DNA from: Sphingobacteriales bacterium
GTDB taxonomy: Bacteria > Bacteroidota > Bacteroidia > Chitinophagales > Chitinophagaceae
Direction: 5' to 3'
Assembly: GCA_023251235.1 (NCBI GenBank)
Contig: JAHEZE010000003.1
Span: 1-64,000, forward strand
Length of the DNA: 64,000 nt
In this document: positions 18,152 through 25,929 of the stretch, piece by piece
Layout: each line of letters starts with the position of its first letter
How positions within the stretch are numbered: the stretch's first letter is position 1
Notes under the pieces: generated by a model
Told to the model about the DNA's origin: nothing
What the model saw: only the letters and a program-made list of their open reading frames with translations
Database searches by the model: none
Program-made: the position numbers and the translations under genes

Positions 18152-19405
18152 ATGTATCATAAACAATTGACAATTGGTTTGTTTGGTTTTGGAGTAGTAG
18201 GTGAAGGTCTGTACAGAATATTACAACAAACTCCTTCCCTGAAAGCAGGCATAAAAAAAATTTGCATTAAGAACCCTGATAAAAAAAGAAATGCCCCATC
18301 AGATTTATTTACTACTGCCAGAAATGAATTATTAATGGATCCTGAAATCAATGTTATAGTAGAAGTAATAAATGAATCCGAAGCAGCATTTGAAATTGTG
18401 GCTACTGCATTAAAAAATAATAAAGAAGTGGTAAGCTCAAGTAAAAAAATGATTGCCGAACATTTAGTGGACTTACTTGAACTTCAGAAATCAACTAACC
18501 TCTCTTTTTTATATGAAGCATCATCCTGTGCTTCCATACCAATTATCCGCAACCTTGAAGAATATTATGATAATGATTTACTGCACTCAATAAAGGCAAT
18601 TGTAAACGGGTCAACCAATTTTATTCTAACAAAAATATTTGAAGAAAAAATGGAGTTTAGCCAGGCATTACTGCTTGCTCAGCAGCTCGGCTTTGCAGAA
18701 TCGGACCCATCGCTGGATATTGAAGGATTTGATGCCTTGAATAAATGGGTGATTTTGCTGACCCACGCTTATGGCATTGTAGAATCACCAGGGAATATTG
18801 TATTCACCGGTATTCAGAATATTAACCTGAATGACTCCGCGGTCGCAAGAGAAAAACATTATGAAATAAAACTGGTAGCACAGGCTAAAAAATTACAGAA
18901 TGGGAAAGTCGCCGCATTTGTTTTACCACAGTTTGTAAACCAAAGCGATCAACTTGCATTTGTAAAGAATGAATATAATGGTGTTGTTATTGAAAGTGGC
19001 TTTGCAGATAAACAATTTTTTTACGGTAAAGGAGCAGGCAGTTTTGCTACCGCTTCTGCTGTATTAAGTGACATTTCAGCTCTGCGGTACGATTACCATT
19101 ACGAATACAAAAAACTTTATCACCATCAACCCAATCAACTCACGGATGATTTTTTTCTGAAAGTATATGTAAGTTTCGACGACTTGCATCTTATTCCCCG
19201 GGAAAAATTTGAGTGGATAGAGGAATGGCATGCAGACCAGAAAAGAAAATATCTGGTAGGAGTAATTGCATTTTCAGAACTTAAAAAGGGAAAATGGTGG
19301 AAAGAAAATAAAACCTCGCTGATACTCACACCTGAGGCGGTAATTGAAGACGTTGAAATCAGGAAATTAAAAAAGAGAAGCCTGGAGCTGGCAGGGATCA
19401 TTTAA
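18152..19405 (+). CDS. hom: Homoserine dehydrogenase
   Basis: A 417-residue enzyme that reduces aspartate semialdehyde to homoserine, the branch point to methionine and threonine. The N-terminal nucleotide-binding motif is GLFGFGVVGEGL (residues 9-20). The catalytic domain carries the conserved stretch ASSCASIPIIRNLE and IVNGSTNFIL, followed by GFAESDPSLDIEGFDA, which is the homoserine dehydrogenase signature. A C-terminal extension of roughly 90 residues follows where some homologues have an ACT domain, but I cannot recognise one clearly. A SAM-I riboswitch and terminator upstream show that the gene answers to methionine/SAM status. It is a stand-alone enzyme, not fused to aspartokinase. Confidence 0.92.
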   Translation: MYHKQLTIGLFGFGVVGEGLYRILQQTPSLKAGIKKICIKNPDKKRNAPSDLFTTARNELLMDPEINVIVEVINESEAAFEIVATALKNNKEVVSSSKKMIAEHLVDLLELQKSTNLSFLYEASSCASIPIIRNLEEYYDNDLLHSIKAIVNGSTNFILTKIFEEKMEFSQALLLAQQLGFAESDPSLDIEGFDALNKWVILLTHAYGIVESPGNIVFTGIQNINLNDSAVAREKHYEIKLVAQAKKLQNGKVAAFVLPQFVNQSDQLAFVKNEYNGVVIESGFADKQFFYGKGAGSFATASAVLSDISALRYDYHYEYKKLYHHQPNQLTDDFFLKVYVSFDDLHLIPREKFEWIEEWHADQKRKYLVGVIAFSELKKGKWWKENKTSLILTPEAVIEDVEIRKLKKRSLELAGII

Positions 19406-19444
19406 TCAGAATTATAAGTTATTCAAATGCCATTTCTTAATTCT

Positions 19445-19452
19445 TACCTTTG
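19445..19452 (+). promoter_or_regulatory. Predicted -7 element of the GT2 gene
   Basis: TACCTTTG fits TAnnTTTG. It ends 19 bp before the ATG at 19471, supporting that start rather than the upstream one at 19450, which would overlap the promoter. No clear -33 TTTG is seen. Confidence 0.5.
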
Positions 19453-19470
19453 CTACAATTTTTTAAGCTA

Positions 19471-20439
19471 ATGAAAGAATTGTCAGTTGTAATTACTGTT
19501 TTAGATGAAGAAGAAAACATCAGGCCATTATTAAAAGCAATTCGGGATGCTCTCGCCGGAATTGATTTTGAAATTGTGCTGGTAGATGATGGATCTACTG
19601 ACAAAACCAAACAGCAAATTCTTGAATACTCAGATGACAGAACAATTCTGGTGCAGCTGAGAAAAAACTACGGCCAAAGCAATGCAATGACCGCCGGCAT
19701 TGATTATTCAACAGGCAGGTATATTGCATTACTTGATGGCGATTTACAAAATGATCCTTCAGATATTCCTTCAATGCTTCAGTTATTAAAAAAAGAAGAT
19801 TGGGATGTGGTAGCGGGAAACAGAAAAAAAAGGAAGGATGGAATGTTTCTGCGAAAAATTCCAAGCAACGCTGCCAATGCATTGATTCGCCGTATGACTG
19901 GAGTATATATTAAAGATTATGGCTGTACATTAAAACTATTCAAAAGAGAAATAGCTGAAGAACTTGGTCTCTATGGCGAATTACATCGATTCATACCGGT
20001 ATTAGCAAAACTTCAGGGTGCAAGCATTACCCAGGTAGATGTAAAACATCATGCACGTCAGCATGGTAGAAGTAAATATGGCATTAACCGCACTTTTAAA
20101 GTAATGAGTGATCTTGTTTTAATGGTATTCATGCGCAGGTATATGCAAAAGCCAATGCATCTTTTCGGAACGATGGGGTTTATCAGTGTTGGCGCAGGTT
20201 TAATCATTAATCTTTACTTGCTTGTTTGGAAAATATTGGGGCATGATATCTGGAACAGACCTATATTAATTCTTGGATTAATACTTTTATTAGGAGGAAT
20301 TCAACTTATAACGATTGGTATCTTAGCTGAAATAAATGTGAGAACTTATTATGAATCTCAAAATAAAAAGACGTATATGGTCAGAAAAATCTTCAATGGA
20401 GGGCTGGAGAAACTAAAAGCAGATAATATTTCGATTTAA
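19471..20439 (+). CDS. Family 2 glycosyltransferase, polyprenyl-phosphate sugar synthase type
   Basis: A 322-residue protein with a GT-A catalytic domain followed by two C-terminal membrane helices (about residues 230-258 and 268-292). This is the layout of DPM1/ArnC/GtrB-like enzymes that load a sugar onto polyprenyl phosphate at the inner membrane. The nucleotide-sugar site shows LVDDGSTDKT and the metal-binding DxD analogue is LLDGDLQNDP. The conserved HHARQHGRSKYG region matches the acceptor loop of this group. The sugar is not determined. The gene ends 5 bp from the convergent epimerase gene, and the two may belong to the same surface glycan pathway. Confidence 0.88.
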   Translation: MKELSVVITVLDEEENIRPLLKAIRDALAGIDFEIVLVDDGSTDKTKQQILEYSDDRTILVQLRKNYGQSNAMTAGIDYSTGRYIALLDGDLQNDPSDIPSMLQLLKKEDWDVVAGNRKKRKDGMFLRKIPSNAANALIRRMTGVYIKDYGCTLKLFKREIAEELGLYGELHRFIPVLAKLQGASITQVDVKHHARQHGRSKYGINRTFKVMSDLVLMVFMRRYMQKPMHLFGTMGFISVGAGLIINLYLLVWKILGHDIWNRPILILGLILLLGGIQLITIGILAEINVRTYYESQNKKTYMVRKIFNGGLEKLKADNISI

Positions 20440-20444
20440 ACATA

Positions 20445-21416
20445 TCAGATAAGAATATCTTCATTCAATTTAAACCAATCGTAAAATTTTTTAATTCCCT
20501 CTTTCAGTTTCGTTTGGGGATTATACATCAATAATTCCTTTGCTTTACTGATATCGGCAAAAGTTTTTGATACATCCCCGCTTTGTTCAGGCAAACGTTC
20601 AATCATTGCTTTCTTACCCGTTACTTCTTCAATAGTTTGAATTAATTCTTTTAAAGAAATAGAATAATTGTTTCCAAGGTTAAAAATTTCAAACAAAGAT
20701 TTATTATAGTCAATTGAAGAAATAACTCCGCTAACAATATCATCAATAAAAGTATAATCTCTGCTGGTGCTGCCATCACCATACATACTTATAGGCCGGC
20801 CATGGTCCAGTGCTTTTACAAATTTATGTATTGCCAGATCGGGCCTTTGGCCAGGCCCATGAACTGTAAAAAATCGCAAAGCAATAAAGCGTATTCCAAA
20901 GAGGTGACTATACACATGGCCCATCATTTCACCAGCTAATTTCGTCATCGCATAGGGACTAATGGGTAATAACTGTTCATCTTCTTTCCAGGGAAAATGA
21001 TTATTAACTCCATACACACTGCTTGATGATGCAAAAACAAATTGCTTGACGCCTTTTTCCTTTGCAAAATCAAGAATCAGTTGTGTACCTATAATATTTG
21101 TATGTTGATAAGCAAGTGGGTTCAATATACTAGGTCTTACTCCTGCTTTTGCCGCAAGATGAATGATGGCATCGACGGGTTCTGTAATTAAGTTACATAA
21201 ACTTGATATAGATGTAACAGCAATATCCAGATTCAAAAAATGAAATCCCGGGCTGTTTTTAAATCCCTTAATATGATGTTGCTTTAATTTAATTGAATAA
21301 AATGGATCATAGTTGTCAATACATGTAATTCTAATGCCGGGATATTGAAATAACAACGCCTTTACCAAATTGCTTCCAATAAAACCCGCCCCTCCTGTAA
21401 TTACATAATGTTTCAT
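20445..21416 (-). CDS. NAD-dependent sugar-nucleotide epimerase, UDP-glucuronate 4-epimerase-like
   Basis: A 323-residue extended short-chain dehydrogenase/reductase. The NAD-binding motif GGAGFIGS is at residues 8-15, and the catalytic YxxxK appears as YAMTK. The sentence-like motif SRDYTFIDDIVSGV is typical of UDP-glucuronate and UDP-glucose 4-epimerases. I chose the ATG at 21416 (MKHYVITGG) because the frame further upstream lacks family-like sequence and overlaps the divergent PAP2 gene. It would supply an epimerised UDP-sugar for surface polysaccharides, consistent with the glycosyltransferase next door. The exact sugar cannot be told. Confidence 0.87.
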   Translation of the reverse strand: MKHYVITGGAGFIGSNLVKALLFQYPGIRITCIDNYDPFYSIKLKQHHIKGFKNSPGFHFLNLDIAVTSISSLCNLITEPVDAIIHLAAKAGVRPSILNPLAYQHTNIIGTQLILDFAKEKGVKQFVFASSSSVYGVNNHFPWKEDEQLLPISPYAMTKLAGEMMGHVYSHLFGIRFIALRFFTVHGPGQRPDLAIHKFVKALDHGRPISMYGDGSTSRDYTFIDDIVSGVISSIDYNKSLFEIFNLGNNYSISLKELIQTIEEVTGKKAMIERLPEQSGDVSKTFADISKAKELLMYNPQTKLKEGIKKFYDWFKLNEDILI

Positions 21417-21445
21417 AAAATAATTTCCCAATAATGTTTCCTCTT

Positions 21446-21453
21446 TAAATTTG
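21446..21453 (+). promoter_or_regulatory. Predicted -7 element of the PAP2 gene
   Basis: TAAATTTG fits TAnnTTTG and ends 18 bp before the proposed TTG start at 21472, a spacing like that of the GT2 gene. Confidence 0.45.
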
Positions 21454-21471
21454 CTTCGCTCAATATAAATA

Positions 21472-22116
21472 TTGATACAAAGTAATTCAAATAACCAATT
21501 CAAAACTTCTTTGTTATGGGCTGTTTTTCTACTAGCCTGTACAGGAGTCTTTATTTTAATAAAAGGTAAAGAAGAATCTTTTCTGATAATTAACAATCAT
21601 CACTCTGCTTTAATTGATTTCTTTTTTAAATATTACACTTTTGCAGGCGACGGGTGGATGTGGGCCCTGCTCTTACTTTATTGTCTCTTTTTTCAACGTA
21701 AATATGTTGTTGCGGTCATTGCAGGAATAATTATTTCCACTTTGCTTTCCCAGTTTTTAAAACGAGTTGTTTTTCCCGATGAACTGAGGCCTGTCACTTT
21801 TATATCTGAAAATTTTCAGGTACATATTATTCAAAACGTAACGATGAACCGTCTGCATAGTTTTCCTTCTGGCCATGCGGCGGCAGCTTTTACTATGGCC
21901 CTTATCATTTCTTATATGATAAATAAAAAATTATGGTCTTTTATATTGCCAATTCTGGCTTTGCTGGTTGGCTACTCAAGAGTCTATCTTGCCCAACATT
22001 TCTTAACTGATGTTTTTGCCGGAATGTGTATAGGAATCGTCTCAGCAGTTTTATCATTGATAATCTACCGGGCTTTTTATCGATCATTAAACAAAAAACC
22101 CTCTATGCCGAAGTAA
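21472..22116 (+). CDS. PAP2 family lipid phosphatase
   Basis: A 214-residue integral membrane phosphatase. The three PAP2 motifs are present in order: a KxxxxxxRP-type stretch in LKRVVFPDELRP, PSGH with the catalytic histidine, and SRVYLAQHFLTDV with the second active histidine. About five to six hydrophobic helices surround them. Members of this family remove phosphate from lipid phosphates such as undecaprenyl pyrophosphate or phosphatidic acid at the periplasmic face. There is no ATG before the first helix. A TTG at 21472 is the earliest usable start after an in-frame stop at 21466, and a -7 element supports it. It is divergent from the epimerase gene. Confidence 0.85.
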   Translation: MIQSNSNNQFKTSLLWAVFLLACTGVFILIKGKEESFLIINNHHSALIDFFFKYYTFAGDGWMWALLLLYCLFFQRKYVVAVIAGIIISTLLSQFLKRVVFPDELRPVTFISENFQVHIIQNVTMNRLHSFPSGHAAAAFTMALIISYMINKKLWSFILPILALLVGYSRVYLAQHFLTDVFAGMCIGIVSAVLSLIIYRAFYRSLNKKPSMPK

Positions 22117-22121
22117 GAGGG
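22093..22121 (-). terminator. Intrinsic terminator of the tRNA transcript
   Basis: On the minus strand the stem CCCTCT/AGAGGG is followed by six T residues, just after tRNA-Ser. On the plus strand it overlaps the last codons of the PAP2 gene. Confidence 0.7.
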
Positions 22122-22127
22122 CCATTG

Positions 22128-22218
22128 CGGTGAGGGAGGGATTCGAACCCTCGGTACAACTTTAAGGTCGTACGACGGTTTAGCAAACCGTTGATTTCAG
22201 CCACTCATCCACCTCACC
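22128..22218 (-). tRNA. tRNA-Ser (anticodon GCU)
   Basis: The 91-nt gene has a 7-bp acceptor stem GGTGAGG/CCTCACC, a T-arm with GGTTCGAATCC, and an anticodon loop reading TTTGCTAAA. The long variable arm is the class II feature of tRNA-Ser. The CCA end is not encoded. It is the second gene of a two-tRNA transcript. Confidence 0.95.
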
Positions 22219-22278
22219 GTTTGAAAATGACTGAATCAAATTCCGGAAAAACTCCAATAACCCGGAGCATCCATTTAG

Positions 22279-22352
22279 TCGGGAAGACAGGATTCGAACC
22301 TGCGACCCCCTGGTCCCAAACCAGGTGCGCTACCGGCCTGCGCTACTTCCCG
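22279..22352 (-). tRNA. tRNA-Pro (anticodon UGG)
   Basis: The 74-nt gene has acceptor stem CGGGAAG/CTTCCCG, the D-arm start AGCGCAG, an anticodon arm CTGGTTTGGGACCAG with anticodon TGG, and a T-arm GGTTCGAATCC. CCA is not encoded. It precedes tRNA-Ser by 60 bp in the direction of transcription. Confidence 0.95.
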
Positions 22353-22386
22353 AATCGAAATACTTTAATCCCCTTTTCAAGGGTGG

Positions 22387-22394
22387 CAAAAATA
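22387..22394 (-). promoter_or_regulatory. Predicted -7 element of the tRNA transcript
   Basis: On the minus strand the sequence reads TATTTTTG, matching TAnnTTTG, 35 bp before tRNA-Pro. A small CCC/GGG hairpin lies between. Confidence 0.5.
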
Positions 22395-22436
22395 AAGATT
22401 AATTTCTTCTGAAAAGGTCTTATTTCAATTTTTGTA

Positions 22437-22464
22437 ATAAAAAACCCTGACGCTTCGGTCAGGG
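22437..22464 (-). terminator. Intrinsic terminator of dnaA
   Basis: The stem CCCTGAC/GTCAGGG is followed on the minus strand by a T-rich run. It lies 35 bp after the dnaA stop. A second small hairpin (CGGCTTCCAAG/CTTGGAACGG-like) sits between them. Confidence 0.8.
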
Positions 22465-22498
22465 CCGTTCCAAATGACTTGGAAGCCGTCCAGTTATT

Positions 22499-23932
22499 TT
22501 ACATGGCTGCTAATTGCACTTTTTGTTGCAGCTCCAATACATTTTCCCTAAATACACCATCAGTATCCATCAAATCTTTTACCGTTTGACAGGAATGAAT
22601 AACAGTAGTATGGTCGCGACCGCCAAAATGTTCCCCAATTGTTTTTAAAGAATTTTTTGTAAACGCCTTTGACAGGTACATTGTAATCTGCCTTGCCTGT
22701 ACAATTTCCCTTTTACGTGTTTTTTGCAAAAGTTTGTCGTAAGGAACATCAAAGAAATCACAAACCATTTTCTGAATAGTATCAATGGTAATTTCTTTAC
22801 TGGATGATTTTACAAAATTGCGAAGCACTTTTTTTGCAAGATCAAGATCAATTTCTCTCCTGTTCAAAGAAGATTGAGCAAGCAGGGAAATCAGTGCACC
22901 CTCCAGTTCTCGTACATTATTACTTATATTATAAGCGATATACTTTACTACTTCCTTTGGCATTTCCAATCCATCATTCTTCATTTTTCTTTCCAGGATT
23001 TCAATTCGGGTATCGTAATCAGGTATCTGTAGATCAGCGCTCAGACCCCAACGGAAACGGCTTAATAATCTTTCCTGAACTCCCTCAAGATCTTTCGGGG
23101 GCTTATCTGTTGTTAATATTAATTGTTTACCCGATTGATGCAAATGATTAAAGATGGCAAATAATGCATCCTGAGATTTTTCTGCTTTTGCAAAAAATTG
23201 TACATCATCAACAATAAGTACATCAATGAGCTGGTAGAAATGAATGAAATCATTGATCGCATTGTTGCGGCTATGATCCATAAACTGGTTGATGAATTTT
23301 TCAGAACTTACATATAAGACCACCTTCGTGGGATTGGTTCTTTTCACTTCATTGCCAATAGCTTGTGCCAGGTGAGTTTTTCCAAGTCCCACTCCTCCAT
23401 AAATCACTAAAGGATTAAAAGAGTTGGCTCCCGGTTTCTCCGCAACTGTTTTTCCTGCACGACGTGCCACACGATTACAATCTCCTTCAATAAACGAATC
23501 AAAAATATAAATTGGATTAAGTTGTGGATCAATTTGTACTTTTTTCAACCCGGGAATTACAAATGGATTTTTTACCGGATTGTTTATGATTAGTGGGAAA
23601 TCCATTTCGTTATTGGGATACATTTTATAACCGTGTCCCGGAATATCCATCATAAGCGGTTGTGTATTTTTATTTCCGCTATCCACCATAATACGATATT
23701 CCAACCGGCCTTCTTTACCTAATTCTCTCTTCAGTGTCTTCGCCAATAAATTTACGTAATGTTCTTCAAGATATTCAAAAAAAAATTGACTTGGAACCTG
23801 GATGACAAGTACGCTATTTTTTAATGAAACTGGTTTAATAGGTTCAAACCAGGTTTTGTAATGTTGCCACTCAACAATGTCCTTGATGATCTTTAAACAA
23901 TTAGTCCAAATTTTTTCAGCGTTCTTCTCCAT
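22499..23932 (-). CDS. dnaA: Chromosomal replication initiator protein DnaA
   Basis: A 477-residue DnaA. Domain I (about residues 1-90) carries the W-x-x-x-x-F-x-P-I motif seen as YKTWFEPIKPVSL. Domain III is the AAA+ ATPase with Walker A GGVGLGKTHLAQA and Walker B VLIVDDVQFF. The arginine finger region reads LLSRFRWGLSADLQ. Domain IV shows the DNA-binding signature GGRDHTTVIHSC, a perfect match to the DnaA consensus. Length is normal for Bacteroidota. No recF or dnaN lies nearby, and no clear DnaA-box cluster is seen in the flanking 130 bp, so the window does not show an origin. The start is the ATG at 23932. Confidence 0.97.
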   Translation of the reverse strand: MEKNAEKIWTNCLKIIKDIVEWQHYKTWFEPIKPVSLKNSVLVIQVPSQFFFEYLEEHYVNLLAKTLKRELGKEGRLEYRIMVDSGNKNTQPLMMDIPGHGYKMYPNNEMDFPLIINNPVKNPFVIPGLKKVQIDPQLNPIYIFDSFIEGDCNRVARRAGKTVAEKPGANSFNPLVIYGGVGLGKTHLAQAIGNEVKRTNPTKVVLYVSSEKFINQFMDHSRNNAINDFIHFYQLIDVLIVDDVQFFAKAEKSQDALFAIFNHLHQSGKQLILTTDKPPKDLEGVQERLLSRFRWGLSADLQIPDYDTRIEILERKMKNDGLEMPKEVVKYIAYNISNNVRELEGALISLLAQSSLNRREIDLDLAKKVLRNFVKSSSKEITIDTIQKMVCDFFDVPYDKLLQKTRKREIVQARQITMYLSKAFTKNSLKTIGEHFGGRDHTTVIHSCQTVKDLMDTDGVFRENVLELQQKVQLAAM

Positions 23933-24062
23933 CAGTCAGTAAGCAATTTATTCTGGTTAAGAATTCCAATCAACTATTTTCACGGGTTATTTCAATAGAA
24001 TTGCAAAATAAATTTATTCATAGGAGAACGAATATCTATATTTCTTTTCTAATAAAAAATTT

Positions 24063-25001
24063 TTATTCGCCTGTTTTTTTTGTAACTGTTATTGCAACCG
24101 AATTGGCTAATTTTTTTTTGGAAATTTTGGAAAATTCAAAATCAAGCCGGCCCAAAATAATCCCCGCAAACCCCACCTGGTTCACTATTACATCCTGCCC
24201 TTTTTTATTTTTAAAAACTACCGGAGCATCGAGGAATGTATGGGTATGCCCTCCAATCACCAGGTCAATATTTTCGGATTCTTTAGCCAGTATTTCATCA
24301 CTCACCTTATTATCCTTATATTGATATCCCAGGTGTGAAAGACATATCACCAGATCACAGTTTTGATCCTTTTTAAGTTTATTAGCTATTTCATTTGCTT
24401 TTTGTACGGGATTAAGATATTGAGTAACTCCAAAAAGGTTATCCGGCACCAGAGCTTTCAATTCTATACCAACACCAAATACCCCGATTTTTAATTTTCC
24501 CTTTTTAAAAGTCCTGTAAGGTTCGTATTTATACTCCATCGGTGTTTTAGCAAAATCATAATTAGCAACAAGCATTGGAAATGTTGCATGCCTGGTTAGT
24601 TGATTGGCAAGATTTTCCAGACCGGCATCAAAATCATGATTCCCGATTGTTGTTGCATCATAATTCATAGAGGTCATCGCTTTTATTTCTGGCTCTCCTT
24701 TATATAGATTAAAATAAGGAGTACCCTGAAAAATATCCCCGGCATCTAATAAAAGCACATTTTTTTCTTCTTTTCTTATTTGGTCTATTAGCCTGGCTCT
24801 TTGTGCCACTCCCCCCAATCCCTGATTTTTCCCTCCATCCATCGGAAATGGATCTATTCTGCTATGTGTGTCATTTGTATGAAGAATGGTGAGTTTTGTG
24901 ATAGATGACATTTCCTCTATTTCTCCCAGAAATGAATGATTTACCGAAACTGCCCCGGCTGCAAATACAGATTGTTGCAAAAATTTTCTTCTATTGAGCA
25001 T
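24063..25001 (-). CDS. Metallophosphatase half of a split 5'-nucleotidase
   Basis: The 312-residue protein begins with a twin-arginine-like signal, NRRKFLQQSVFAAGAVSV, so it may be exported folded with metals bound. It then carries the calcineurin-like phosphoesterase motifs: TILHTNDTHSRID, LLLDAGDIFQGTP, TTIGNHDFDAG and VIGGHTHTF. These coordinate two metal ions in UshA-type 5'-nucleotidases. The C-terminal substrate-binding domain of such enzymes is missing here and is encoded by the upstream gene, with which it overlaps by 11 bp. I chose the ATG at 25001; the only earlier start is a TTG. The gene ends 130 bp from dnaA. Confidence 0.9.
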   Translation of the reverse strand: MLNRRKFLQQSVFAAGAVSVNHSFLGEIEEMSSITKLTILHTNDTHSRIDPFPMDGGKNQGLGGVAQRARLIDQIRKEEKNVLLLDAGDIFQGTPYFNLYKGEPEIKAMTSMNYDATTIGNHDFDAGLENLANQLTRHATFPMLVANYDFAKTPMEYKYEPYRTFKKGKLKIGVFGVGIELKALVPDNLFGVTQYLNPVQKANEIANKLKKDQNCDLVICLSHLGYQYKDNKVSDEILAKESENIDLVIGGHTHTFLDAPVVFKNKKGQDVIVNQVGFAGIILGRLDFEFSKISKKKLANSVAITVTKKTGE

Positions 25002-25737
25002 CGGCAATTCTTTTTTCTTCGTTTGCAGAAATATTTTTCCCTTCCGACTTCAGTTTTTTAATATAATCCAAAATAGCATCACGTATAAGGTAGCCATTGG
25101 ATTGCTGTGGTATAGGACGCAGCATATCAGCATTATCACCACCATTGGCTATATAATCGGAGTTAGCAATAAAATAAATGTCTGAATTATTTAAAGGTTT
25201 TCCTCCAATTAAAATATTCACAGCCCTTTTATCTTTTATCTCCATTGTTATTCCTGCTATTGGCCAACCTCCTCTGTCTGCTATAAGATCGAGAAATTGT
25301 TGTAAAATATCACCCGTTACTTTTTGAATAACCATCATATTATCAAACGGCATTAGTTCAAAAATCTTTCCTTTCGTTATCGGTCCGGCAGTTAATTGGG
25401 TTAGCCTGACGCCTCCATAATTGATAAAAGCCGCATCCACATTTATTCCATATTTTTCTTTTGCCATTATTAACATCGCGTCTGTCATAAAATTCCCTAA
25501 TGTTGACGACGGTTGTTTCTTTTCCAATTCTTCTTTTGCAATTCCAATTACTTCATTCATACTATTATTTACACTGTCAGCATAAGGCTTCATTACAGCT
25601 ACTAATGTCGAATCAGGTTTATAGCTTTTTTGAATACGGTAATTCTTATACTGTATATTTTGAGACTGAAATACAGGGTTGCAGGAAATCTGCAAAAAAA
25701 GAAAGAGAATAAATGGGAGAGAGAATATTTTTTTCAT
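24991..25737 (-). CDS. 5'-nucleotidase C-terminal domain lipoprotein
   Basis: A 248-residue protein with a lipoprotein signal (MKKIFSLPFILFLFLQISC, cysteine 19), followed by the 5'-nucleotidase C-terminal domain: SSTLGNFMTDAMLIMA, AAFINYGGVR, PITKGKIFELMPFDN and SDYIANGGDN. That domain binds the nucleoside part of the substrate in UshA-type enzymes. The catalytic phosphoesterase domain is encoded by the next gene, so the normal domain order is reversed in the operon. The ATG at 25737 is preferred, since it gives a typical lipoprotein signal; an upstream ATG exists at 25779. The lipid anchor would hold this half at a membrane. Confidence 0.88.
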   Translation of the reverse strand: MKKIFSLPFILFLFLQISCNPVFQSQNIQYKNYRIQKSYKPDSTLVAVMKPYADSVNNSMNEVIGIAKEELEKKQPSSTLGNFMTDAMLIMAKEKYGINVDAAFINYGGVRLTQLTAGPITKGKIFELMPFDNMMVIQKVTGDILQQFLDLIADRGGWPIAGITMEIKDKRAVNILIGGKPLNNSDIYFIANSDYIANGGDNADMLRPIPQQSNGYLIRDAILDYIKKLKSEGKNISANEEKRIADAQ

Positions 25738-25929
25738 ACTAACCAGTGGCTGTCTCAAGGTAAAAATTTTTTTCATCAAAACAACTATGATACCTCTTTT
25801 TTAAAAAATATAAATATTGAAAAAATTGTTTTTTGAAACCAGCCGGTAAAACAGACAAGTGGTTTAATTAATAAAATACACATCTTTGTACAAATATCTG
25901 TTTCAGACTAACTATCTGACCGGTGAAAA

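Noticed and set aside
20445-21596. Longer N-terminus for the sugar epimerase
   Set aside because: The extra 60 residues lack family similarity and overlap the divergent PAP2 gene and its promoter. The NAD-binding motif sits properly only from the ATG at 21416.
23933-24062. Replication origin next to dnaA
   Set aside because: I found no cluster of TTATCCACA-like DnaA boxes and no AT-rich repeat array in this short gap; dnaN and recF are also absent.
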